Position numbers and translations under genes: made by a program. Positions 40,039 to 45,839 of a DNA stretch of 45,839 nt are shown here, piece after piece (the stretch's first letter is position 1; each line of letters starts with the position of its first letter). This DNA comes from Owenweeksia hongkongensis DSM 17368 (lineage in GTDB: Bacteria; Bacteroidota; Bacteroidia; Flavobacteriales; Schleiferiaceae), in NCBI GenBank assembly GCA_945865885.1, contig CAMBEZ010000014.1, positions 1 through 45,839 of the forward strand, written 5' to 3'. A model generated the notes under the pieces. That model saw only the letters and a program-made list of their open reading frames with translations, was not told where the DNA came from and did not search any database.

Positions 40039-40836
40039 TTACAGGAGTCCTTCAACGCCCATGCCAAAAAGGGCGTAGTCGTATTTTACGGGATCTTGCG
40101 GATCCAACTTGCGCAAAGCAGCATCCAATTCCAGTACGGCACGCGCATCCGTTGCGGTTCGTTGCAACAAGCCCAACGAACGAGCCACTCGTCCGGAATG
40201 AACGTCCAAAGGACAACTCAACTTGGACTTGGGTAGGTGGGACCAGATTCCCAAATCCACCCCGCCTGCGGCGGGACGAACCATCCAACGCAGGTACAAA
40301 TGCAAGCGTTTGGCAGCCGATCCCGCAGCAGGGGAAGCCACGTGCTTGGCCGTTCGCGCGGGTGCCTCCGCTGCCTCCAGAAAAGCCAAGCGAAATCGAT
40401 CCAGGGCGTTAAAATAGTTGATTTCCGTTTCCGTGGGCTGAAACAAAGGAGCCAAACTCCCGTGTTCTTGGTGCAAACGACGCAAACCCCGCACAAAAAC
40501 GCGACCGTCTTCCGGAAGAAACGTCCGGTGCCCCGGTTTCCACTGCGCCAGTTCCCGGTCCGACGCCTGCAGTACAAAATCCCCAGGGGCGTCGTCCATG
40601 GAGGAAAAAAGCTTTTCCAAGCTGGCCCGGATGGATTTTCGCTGCCCCCAGGCCCATACCGCCGCAAAAAGTCCTGCTACCTCCGCGTCCCAGGCCCGTT
40701 CCGCGTACCTCCGGGGAAACTCAACGGGGTCGTCCACGGCAAATTTTGGGTGCTCAAACGCCGACGCTTTTTCGTTTAAAAAGATGAGCAATTCATCGCT
40801 GGAACCCTCCAATCGATTCAGATTCTGATGGTTCAT
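40039..40836 (-). CDS. TIGR02757 family protein (DUF2400)
   Basis: A 265-residue conserved bacterial protein. Motifs remembered for this family are visible: DDPVEFPRRYAERAWDAEVAGLFAAVWAWGQRKSI near the start (residues about 33-67), a middle NYFNALDRFRLAFLEA, and the C-terminal KRLHLYLRWMVRP, GVDLGIW and CPLDVHSGRVARSLGL. The last element resembles the LDVH segment of helix-hairpin-helix DNA glycosylases, so a DNA-repair link is conceivable but unproven. The ATG at 40836 overlaps the lolD stop (ATGA); the in-frame stretch upstream is inside lolD. It lies between lolD and rarA. Confidence 0.85.
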   Translation of the reverse strand: MNHQNLNRLEGSSDELLIFLNEKASAFEHPKFAVDDPVEFPRRYAERAWDAEVAGLFAAVWAWGQRKSIRASLEKLFSSMDDAPGDFVLQASDRELAQWKPGHRTFLPEDGRVFVRGLRRLHQEHGSLAPLFQPTETEINYFNALDRFRLAFLEAAEAPARTAKHVASPAAGSAAKRLHLYLRWMVRPAAGGVDLGIWSHLPKSKLSCPLDVHSGRVARSLGLLQRTATDARAVLELDAALRKLDPQDPVKYDYALFGMGVEGLL

Positions 40837-41495
40837 TCGGAAATAGTGCCGGCCACCAGGTGCACCCTGCGGTCTGCAAGCGCTGCTAATCGTTCCGAAT
40901 GCGTCACCACAATGGCCCCAACGCCCCATTCCGCTACGGCCTGACGCAGTAAATCGTGCAGGGCTGCGGCATTTCCCGCGTCCAGATTGCCCGACGGTTC
41001 GTCGGCAAGCAACAATTTAGGTTTGTTGTGCAGCGCGCGCGCCACGGCAACGCGTTGCTGTTCGCCCCCAGAAAGCGCATTGGGCTTGTGGTCCATGCGG
41101 TCTTCCAAGCCAAAAGCTTTCAGCAAATTTGCGGCGCGCTCCAAGGCTTCTGCTTTGCTTTTGCCCGCCAAAAATCCAGGCATGGCGGCATTCTCCAGCG
41201 CGGTAAAATCCGGTAGTAAATGATGGAATTGAAAGACAAAACCAACGGAATGCAAGCGAAACTGATCTTCCTGTTTCGCGGAAGTCGGGTAGGCGATACC
41301 TTGAAATTCCAAAGAACCAAAATCCGGCCGATCGAGTTGACCCAGTAAATTCAATAAGGTGGTCTTCCCAGATCCAGAGGCCCCCAAGATGGCAACCAAT
41401 TCACCGGAATGGACTTCCAAATCAATTCCCCGCAACACGTCTACGTTTCCGTAGCGTTTTTTTAGCCCGTGGGCACGAAGGAGAGGCGCGTTCAT
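40833..41495 (-). CDS. lolD: lipoprotein-releasing (LolD-like) ABC transporter ATP-binding protein
   Basis: A 220-residue ABC ATPase of the LolD/MacB family. Walker A is GASGSGKTT (38-46), the Q-loop is VGFVFQFHHLLPDFTALEN, the signature is LSGGEQQR (141-148) and Walker B is LLLADEP (161-167), followed by VTHSERLAALADR. In LolCDE it powers release of lipoproteins from the inner membrane to LolA, and a LolA-like protein is encoded at 14695-15360. No LolC/E permease adjoins it. The ATG at 41495 is supported by a TACCTTTG box four bases upstream; the open frame beyond runs antisense into sucC. Confidence 0.92.
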   Translation of the reverse strand: MNAPLLRAHGLKKRYGNVDVLRGIDLEVHSGELVAILGASGSGKTTLLNLLGQLDRPDFGSLEFQGIAYPTSAKQEDQFRLHSVGFVFQFHHLLPDFTALENAAMPGFLAGKSKAEALERAANLLKAFGLEDRMDHKPNALSGGEQQRVAVARALHNKPKLLLADEPSGNLDAGNAAALHDLLRQAVAEWGVGAIVVTHSERLAALADRRVHLVAGTISE

Positions 41496-41499
41496 TTGC

Positions 41500-41507
41500 C
41501 AAAGGTA
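41500..41507 (-). promoter_or_regulatory. putative -7 element of lolD (leaderless spacing)
   Basis: TACCTTTG on the minus strand, a full TAnnTTTG match, followed by GCAA and the lolD ATG at 41495. It forms the left arm of an 8-3-8 inverted repeat with the sucC box. Confidence 0.6.
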
Positions 41508-41510
41508 ACC

Positions 41511-41518
41511 TACCTTTG
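41511..41518 (+). promoter_or_regulatory. putative -7 element of sucC
   Basis: TACCTTTG, a full TAnnTTTG match, 22 bases before the sucC ATG at 41541, and the right arm of the inverted repeat shared with lolD. Confidence 0.6.
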
Positions 41519-41540
41519 CACTCGGAAAAAAGCAAGAACC

Positions 41541-42731
41541 ATGAACCTTCACGAGTACCAAGGAAAAGCACTGTTGAGTGGCTTTGGCGTGCGCACCCAG
41601 CGCGGCATTGTTGCACATACCCCGGATGAAGCGGTAGAAGTCGCAAAAAAATTGGCCGAAGAAACGGGTACCCAATGGTTTGTGGTCAAAGCGCAAATCC
41701 ACGCCGGTGGGCGCGGTAAAGGCGGTGGCGTCAAATTGGCCAAAAGTCTGGACGAAGTTCGCGAAAAAGCCAGTGCCATCTTGGGCATGCAGTTGATTAC
41801 CCCGCAAACTCCTCCCGAAGGGAAGAAAGTTCACATGATTTACATCGCTGAAGACGTGTACTATCCAGGTCCCAGCGAAACCAAGGAATACTACATGTCG
41901 GTTTTGTTGGACCGCCAAAAGGGTCAGAATACCGTAGTGTACAGCACGGAAGGTGGAATGGACATCGAGGAAGTTGCCGAACACACGCCCGAGCGAATCT
42001 TCAAGGAATTAGTAGATCCAACCGTTGGCTTGCAGCCGTTTCAAGCGCGCAAAATTGCCACCAATTTGGGCTGCACCGGAGGCGCGTTTAAGGAAATGGT
42101 GGCCTTCGTACAAAGCTTGTACACGGCGTACGTTTCCATCGATGCTTCTTTGTTTGAAATTAATCCCGTTTTGAAAACGTCGGACGACAAAATCATTGCG
42201 GTAGACGCCAAGGTGTCTTTGGACGACAACGGATTGTTCCGCCATCCCGAATTGGCTGCCTTGCGTGATTTGCGCGAAGAAGACGCCACGGAAGTAGAAG
42301 CCGGCGAAGCCGGTTTGAATTTTGTGAAATTGGACGGGACCGTGGGTTGCATGGTGAACGGCGCCGGTTTGGCGATGGCCACCATGGACATCATCAAGAT
42401 GGCCGGAGGAAGCCCTGCTAATTTCTTGGACGTAGGCGGCACAGCAGATGCCAAGCGCGTTGAAACGGCGTTCCGCATCATTCTTCAGGATCCCAACGTG
42501 AAAGCAATTTTGGTCAATATTTTTGGTGGAATTGTGCGGTGCGACCGCGTAGCCCAAGGTATTGTGGATGCCTACCGCTCCATCGGTGAGATTCCTGTAC
42601 CGATCATCGTGCGCTTACAAGGTACCAATGCCGAAGAAGCCAAGGCATTGATCGACAACAGCGGTTTGACGGTGTATTCGGCCATCGCACTCAAAGAAGC
42701 AGCAGATTTGGTGCAGACTTTGGTTAAGTAA
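41541..42731 (+). CDS. sucC: succinyl-CoA synthetase beta subunit (ADP-forming)
   Basis: A 396-residue ATP-grasp subunit that, with SucD, converts succinyl-CoA to succinate with nucleotide phosphorylation in the TCA cycle. The opening MNLHEYQGKALLSGFGV is diagnostic. The nucleotide pocket shows FVVKAQIHAGGRGKGGGVKLA, followed by KMVAFVQSLY-type helix sequence, INPVLKTSDDKIIAVDAKVSL (metal and nucleotide) and the C-terminal CoA-ligase lobe ANFLDVGGTADAKRVETAF, LVNIFGGIVRCDRVAQG and VRLQGTNAEEAKALI. The ATG at 41541 is set by homology. sucD is elsewhere, as is usual in this phylum. Confidence 0.97.
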   Translation: MNLHEYQGKALLSGFGVRTQRGIVAHTPDEAVEVAKKLAEETGTQWFVVKAQIHAGGRGKGGGVKLAKSLDEVREKASAILGMQLITPQTPPEGKKVHMIYIAEDVYYPGPSETKEYYMSVLLDRQKGQNTVVYSTEGGMDIEEVAEHTPERIFKELVDPTVGLQPFQARKIATNLGCTGGAFKEMVAFVQSLYTAYVSIDASLFEINPVLKTSDDKIIAVDAKVSLDDNGLFRHPELAALRDLREEDATEVEAGEAGLNFVKLDGTVGCMVNGAGLAMATMDIIKMAGGSPANFLDVGGTADAKRVETAFRIILQDPNVKAILVNIFGGIVRCDRVAQGIVDAYRSIGEIPVPIIVRLQGTNAEEAKALIDNSGLTVYSAIALKEAADLVQTLVK

Positions 42732-42752
42732 TTACATCTAATTTTTTTGACG

Positions 42753-43328
42753 GTGAGTATCTTGGAGCTAATTTCCTCGGTGCTCACCGTTTTTTTTGTG
42801 CTCGGTGCCGCCCACCAAAAAATATGGGCGTGGCCCGTTGGAATGGCGGGTACCTTGCTGGCCATTCCGCCTTATTTAGCAGCAGGGCTGGTTGCAGAGG
42901 CATTTCTGCAGGGGGTCTATACAGCCCTGGGAGCTTGGGGATGGTTCACGTGGCGCGCGGATCGCGCCAACCAAAAGGCCGGTGCGGAAATCCCGCAGTG
43001 GATGGCGCCTAGGGAGCGGTATTGGTCGCTCCTGCTTTTTGTCTTGTTGTGGTTGGCATCGGGCTGGGTCTTCTGCCACTCCAGTGTGCTGCTCTTTTTG
43101 GACACCGCGTTGCTGTCCGCGGGTCTGTTGGCAACAGGTTTGGAGGCGAAAAGAAAAATGGACGCGTGGCCCTTGTGGCTCGTTGCGAACGCGTTGAGCT
43201 CGTTCGTTGCTGCGGAGCGCGAATTGTGGGCCTTTGCAATGCTCTACCTGGCCCTGACGCTGTTAAGCGCCTACAGTTGGGTTAAATGGTCTCGCTCAAG
43301 GAATTCAGCCACTGCCGAAACGCATTGA
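42753..43328 (+). CDS. pnuC: PnuC family vitamin transporter (nicotinamide riboside or thiamine)
   Basis: A 191-residue membrane protein with seven predicted helices of the SWEET-like PnuC family, which moves nicotinamide riboside down its gradient. Family marks are IWAWPVGMAGTLL, the paired-tryptophan motif ALGAWGWFTWR, and the last helix pair WPLWLVANALSS and LYLALTLLSAYSWVKW. Thiamine-specific relatives (PnuT) look alike, and there is no TPP riboswitch here to decide. The GTG at 42753 is preferred; a TTG two codons earlier is possible. It follows sucC by 21 bases and overlaps the esterase gene tail-to-tail by 47 bases. Confidence 0.88.
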   Translation: MSILELISSVLTVFFVLGAAHQKIWAWPVGMAGTLLAIPPYLAAGLVAEAFLQGVYTALGAWGWFTWRADRANQKAGAEIPQWMAPRERYWSLLLFVLLWLASGWVFCHSSVLLFLDTALLSAGLLATGLEAKRKMDAWPLWLVANALSSFVAAERELWAFAMLYLALTLLSAYSWVKWSRSRNSATAETH

Positions 43329-43953
43329 AGGCGTCGGCGTCGATTCCGTGCCCCAACCACTTGAATCGATGGTAATCCACGAGGATTCCACCTTGTTTTT
43401 GGAGCTCATCGTAGGTGGTGTCTGGCCAAGCAATGGGGATTACTTGGTCCTCTTCTCCGTGCGCAGCCCACAAAGGTGGAACTTGGTTGGGAGCAGGAAG
43501 TACAGGGGTTAGATCCTTGTTCCAATAACCGGAAAATGCAGCGACGCCGCGGATTTTGGTTGGCGCTTGAAGCACCGTGGCCAGGGAAAGTATCGCACCT
43601 TGTGAAAATCCTACCAAAACAGGAGGAAGCAAGGCGCATCCGGCAGCAGCCGGCAATGCATCCAATGCTCCAAGTAATTGAATGATCGACTGCTCCGCTT
43701 CTTCGTGGTTGGACCATTCCGAACGCGGCCGTTCAAAATCAATGGAAAACCAAGCACGACCTCCTTGAGCCAATGGCAAAGGAGCACGAAGAGAGAAAAC
43801 AGCTGAATTTGGTGAAAAAAAGCGTTCAAAGGCAAACAGATCGTCTTCGTTGCTCCCGTAGCCATGAAGCAAAACAAAAGAGGGCAGGGGAGTTGCTGCC
43901 GAATTGGGGCCCGACGGGCCTCTAAATTTGGCCAATAGCCCGTTTAACTCCAT
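43282..43953 (-). CDS. phospholipase/carboxylesterase family alpha/beta hydrolase
   Basis: A 223-residue serine hydrolase of the acyl-protein thioesterase/YpfH type (PF02230). LLHGYGSNEDDLF (28-40) marks the oxyanion region. The nucleophile is S117 in VGFSQGA, the acid D169 in AAHGEEDQVIP and the histidine H202 in KWLGHGID, so the triad is complete. It would hydrolyse small carboxylic esters or thioesters; the natural substrate is unknown. The ATG at 43953 overlaps the DUF2452 stop by 10 bases; longer frames upstream are inside DUF2452. Its end overlaps pnuC. Confidence 0.88.
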   Translation of the reverse strand: MELNGLLAKFRGPSGPNSAATPLPSFVLLHGYGSNEDDLFAFERFFSPNSAVFSLRAPLPLAQGGRAWFSIDFERPRSEWSNHEEAEQSIIQLLGALDALPAAAGCALLPPVLVGFSQGAILSLATVLQAPTKIRGVAAFSGYWNKDLTPVLPAPNQVPPLWAAHGEEDQVIPIAWPDTTYDELQKQGGILVDYHRFKWLGHGIDADAFNAFRQWLNSLSETI

Positions 43954-44381
43954 TCTACGACATCCCAAGTGTTGTCCGGAAGCATACGAACCGCGTGCAC
44001 AAAGTTGCCTGGATTTCGCGTTGAACCCGCCCATTCCTGCGGAGAAACCACGCGCAAAACATATTCCCCTTCCAACTCATACAAGAAGTAGGTGTGGAGC
44101 ATGACCGGTTTGAATCCCATGCGGGCCTGATAAATCCACTGGGCAAGCTCTTTTCGACGTTGTATGGCTGCCGCTTGCTGCGCCAAAAGCTCCATTTGAC
44201 TGCGAATCTGATTCATCTGCGCGTCGGTTTGCCAATTCATGGCATCGCGTCCTTGAGCCGCGACCATTCCAGCGTCCGTTGGGACGATGGGAGGGCTGCC
44301 TACGTGGTGTGCGTAGGGCAGTAGGCCCGGACGATCCGTCGTTTTGTCCGCGTCTATGGGGTTGGTGAAATCAGCTGGCAC
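43944..44381 (-). CDS. DUF2452 domain-containing protein
   Basis: A 145-residue protein of the DUF2452 family, which is shared between Bacteroidota and eukaryotes (C1orf50-like). The family pattern is clear: NPIDADKTTDRPGLLPYAHHVG (9-30), a helical NQIRSQMELLAQQAAAIQRR (coiled-coil-like), IYQARMGFKPVMLHTYFLYE and VVSPQEWAGS. Function unknown. The start is GTG 44381, chosen because the frame and homology begin there and a TAATTTTG box ends four bases before it, overlapping the stop of the SRPBCC gene. It is followed by the esterase with a 10-base overlap. Confidence 0.87.
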   Translation of the reverse strand: MPADFTNPIDADKTTDRPGLLPYAHHVGSPPIVPTDAGMVAAQGRDAMNWQTDAQMNQIRSQMELLAQQAAAIQRRKELAQWIYQARMGFKPVMLHTYFLYELEGEYVLRVVSPQEWAGSTRNPGNFVHAVRMLPDNTWDVVEWS

Positions 44382-44385
44382 GGTG

Positions 44386-44393
44386 CAAAATTA
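44386..44393 (-). promoter_or_regulatory. putative -7 element of DUF2452-esterase (leaderless spacing)
   Basis: TAATTTTG on the minus strand, a full TAnnTTTG match, followed by CACC and the GTG start at 44381. The box includes the TAA stop of the SRPBCC gene. Confidence 0.5.
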
Positions 44394-44873
44394 GGACTTT
44401 ACCGCACTAGCTTCCGGATAAACGCCAAAAAGCTCGGTCGCCGTCCGAAAACGATGCGCAAAAATTTGGTTCAATTTGGGAAGTACCAACCACGGATGGA
44501 CCAAATCCCCCAACGGTCCAAACGGAAGTTGGTAGGAAACGATATCGTGCATCAATACACCGCCCGGAATTTCTTCGAAAAAGTGCTCGTGGTGCCAAAT
44601 TCGATACGGTCCAACCCGCTGCTCATCCACGAAATAAGCAAGTTCCCGAACCTGGGTAATTTCCGTAGTCCAGTTCATGGGAATGCCCAACAAGGGCTTG
44701 ACTTTGTAATGAATAAACAAGCCGGGGTACATTTTTTCCGGACATTCCCCTACGATATCAAACCCCATGTATTCGGGTGTGATTCGTTTTAAATTCTTGG
44801 GACTGGAAAAGAAATCCCAAGCCTCAACCAAAGAAATGGGGAGTTTTTGGGAGCGACGCATCGAGTATACCAT
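44391..44873 (-). CDS. SRPBCC family protein (START/CoxG-like ligand-binding fold)
   Basis: A 160-residue helix-grip protein. The motif LPISLVEAWDFFSSPKNLKRITP (11-33) is the family's N-terminal hallmark; PEYMGFDI and a beta-sheet core with MNWTTEITQVRELAYFVDEQRVGPY follow. The end, PLGDLVHPWLVLPKLNQIFAHR, is also characteristic. These proteins bind hydrophobic ligands; the Bacteroidota member is often called a cell-division-inhibitor-like protein and tends to sit in photolyase clusters (from memory). Start at 44873 or 44861 (MRRSQK); the first is given. It lies 9 bases before the DUF2452 gene. Confidence 0.85.
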   Translation of the reverse strand: MVYSMRRSQKLPISLVEAWDFFSSPKNLKRITPEYMGFDIVGECPEKMYPGLFIHYKVKPLLGIPMNWTTEITQVRELAYFVDEQRVGPYRIWHHEHFFEEIPGGVLMHDIVSYQLPFGPLGDLVHPWLVLPKLNQIFAHRFRTATELFGVYPEASAVKS

Positions 44874-44902
44874 GCACGACTAACGCGGTGAAGGCGGTAA
44901 AT

Positions 44903-44922
44903 GTTTCTGTCAATTCAGAAAC
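44903..44922. repeat. short inverted repeat between the PhoD-type and SRPBCC genes
   Basis: GTTTCTG / CAGAAAC, a 7-bp perfect stem with a 6-base loop, in the 71-base gap. It could be a weak terminator for the phosphatase gene or an operator; no run of T follows. Confidence 0.3.
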
Positions 44923-44944
44923 CTTCGTGCCAACAGTTCGTGGA

Positions 44945-45839
44945 TCAGGGATTCAGTTGCTCTTCCCAAAGCACCAGGCCCGTACGGTCCAAATACGCTG
45001 CCCGAAGGTTTCCGTTGCCGTCCAACTCCAACAATCCGTAGTTGTAATCGGTTACGACGCTGGAAGGATCCAGGTTAATGTTTTCTTCAACCTCTTTGGG
45101 AGTTGGCGCAAACAACTTGGAAGACAATGCAGAACTTGTGTACTCTACCAACGACTTTCCAGAGGGCAGCAGGAGTCGATTGGTTTCGGAGTGGTGGCGG
45201 TCACCGGTCAACAACACAATCCGTTTCTGTGGAGCGCGATCCAGTAGTTCCAAAAAATGCTTCCGTTCTGGGAAACGCACGTAATTCTCAAAGACGTGGG
45301 CCTCGTTCAACACTTGGGAACCAACGGCCACCAAAACAAAGGTTGCGTCTTGGTGCTCCAACAAAACGGTTTCCAACCAGTTCAGTTGACCACTGCCCAA
45401 CATGTGCGTGCCCACCGGCCCGCGGTGGGACCGATTGTCTAAGCCTACAATCAGTAGATTTCCCCGCCGTTCCGACCAACGTAAATCGCCGTATTTATTC
45501 AGTTTGGTTGGCGTATCCTTCCAGAATCGGGCAAAGATTTGTTGGCTCTCTTTGCGGTATACAAAGGAGCTGTCTGAATCGTTCGGACCGTAGTCGTGAT
45601 CGTCCCAAATGGCGCGTTGCGTTAAGCCGAGCAAAAACGACTTAGCAAGTGGGTTGGAGAAACGGTTTTGCAATGCTTCTTTCATGCCTTCGGGAGAGGC
45701 GTAATCGGCTTTTTCGTAGTAAACATTATCGCCCAACCATAAGAAAAGATCCGGTTCCGTTTTTGCTGCAATTGTTGCAAGAATGCTGTCGCCTTTTTCA
45801 CCAACATAATCCGCACAGGACCCGAAGGCTATGCGGTGC
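44945..45839 (-). CDS. PhoD-like alkaline phosphatase/phosphodiesterase (N-terminus cut by window edge)
   Basis: The 3' part (about 297 residues) of a metallophosphatase of the PhoD family; the frame is open to the window end. The visible start is RIAFGSCADYVGEKGDSIL, then EPDLFLWLGDNVYYE, RAIWDDHDYGPNDSDSS, VGLDNRSHRGP, LLTGDRHHSETNRL and VEYTSSALSSKLF, which is the PhoD metal-site order. PhoD enzymes cleave phosphate esters outside the cytoplasm. The missing N-terminus should hold a signal peptide. Its stop is 71 bases upstream of the SRPBCC start; same strand, but operon membership is unclear. Confidence 0.9.
   Translation of the reverse strand, partial: HRIAFGSCADYVGEKGDSILATIAAKTEPDLFLWLGDNVYYEKADYASPEGMKEALQNRFSNPLAKSFLLGLTQRAIWDDHDYGPNDSDSSFVYRKESQQIFARFWKDTPTKLNKYGDLRWSERRGNLLIVGLDNRSHRGPVGTHMLGSGQLNWLETVLLEHQDATFVLVAVGSQVLNEAHVFENYVRFPERKHFLELLDRAPQKRIVLLTGDRHHSETNRLLLPSGKSLVEYTSSALSSKLFAPTPKEVEENINLDPSSVVTDYNYGLLELDGNGNLRAAYLDRTGLVLWEEQLNP

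Noticed and set aside
1-45839. CRISPR arrays, transposases, integrases, phage genes, tRNA or rRNA genes
   Set aside because: No direct repeat series, mobile-element motif, tRNA T-loop or rRNA-like stretch was recognised.

Overview
The window looks like a chromosomal segment of a moderately GC-rich member of the Bacteroidota, most like a Flavobacteriales-type marine or freshwater lineage. Four things point there. Putative promoters carry the Bacteroidota -7 element TAnnTTTG, and Shine-Dalgarno sequences are essentially absent. The gene content is typical of the phylum: an OstA-like LptA protein, a Fur-purA-OstA operon, ftsK-lolA-lptF/G-ribBA, a TPR-PD40-OmpA protein, DUF2452, an RimK-associated retropepsin-like protease and a BtuB/BtuG pair. 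sucC stands apart from sucD. No phage, insertion sequence, CRISPR array, tRNA or rRNA was seen; this is dense, ordinary chromosome with 44 protein genes, two of them cut by the window edges.

Layout. 1-2357: the tip of a probable flavin reductase gene, an SDR oxidoreductase and, divergently, hutH. 2304-5456 (minus): tightly coupled operon tsaD, RimK-type protease, rimK, rsmE, all acting on tRNA, ribosomal protein or rRNA. 5515-9843: tamB. 9818-17796 (minus): six-gene run ftsK, lolA-like, lptF/G, GT4, GT2, ribBA. 17855-20615: arginase and argS, closed by a strong bidirectional terminator. 20690-22775 (minus): 3-hydroxyacyl-CoA dehydrogenase and a secreted bleomycin-hydrolase-like peptidase. 22845-25201 (minus): lipoprotein and polyprenyl-phosphate sugar transferase. 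25243-28278: pcm, smpB (minus), pyrD and HMG-CoA lyase. 28310-31343: promoter, cobalamin riboswitch, BtuB-like receptor and BtuG-like surface lipoprotein. 31367-33266 (minus): small membrane protein, DUF6580-like membrane protein and FAD oxidoreductase. 33302-38702: MazG-like hydrolase, the fur-purA-ostA operon (minus) and a PorE-like OmpA protein. 38717-41495 (minus): lolD, TIGR02757 protein and rarA. 41541-45839: sucC, pnuC, carboxylesterase, DUF2452, SRPBCC and a PhoD-type phosphatase that runs off the right edge.

Themes. Envelope biogenesis is well represented: TamB, LolA, LolD, LptF/G, OstA, glycosyltransferases, and an OmpA/peptidoglycan-binding protein. So is translation and its quality control: TsaD, RimK, RsmE, ArgS, SmpB.

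The most striking structural signal is in the promoters. In at least nine genes a TAnnTTTG-like box ends exactly four bases before the start codon, which predicts leaderless mRNAs. Several divergent pairs share very compact back-to-back boxes, and at lolD/sucC the two boxes form a perfect 8-3-8 inverted repeat. Other points of interest are a RibBA whose GTP cyclohydrolase II half has lost its zinc cysteines, an SDR without the catalytic tyrosine, a Fur protein without the first CxxC, and frequent tail-to-tail gene overlaps.
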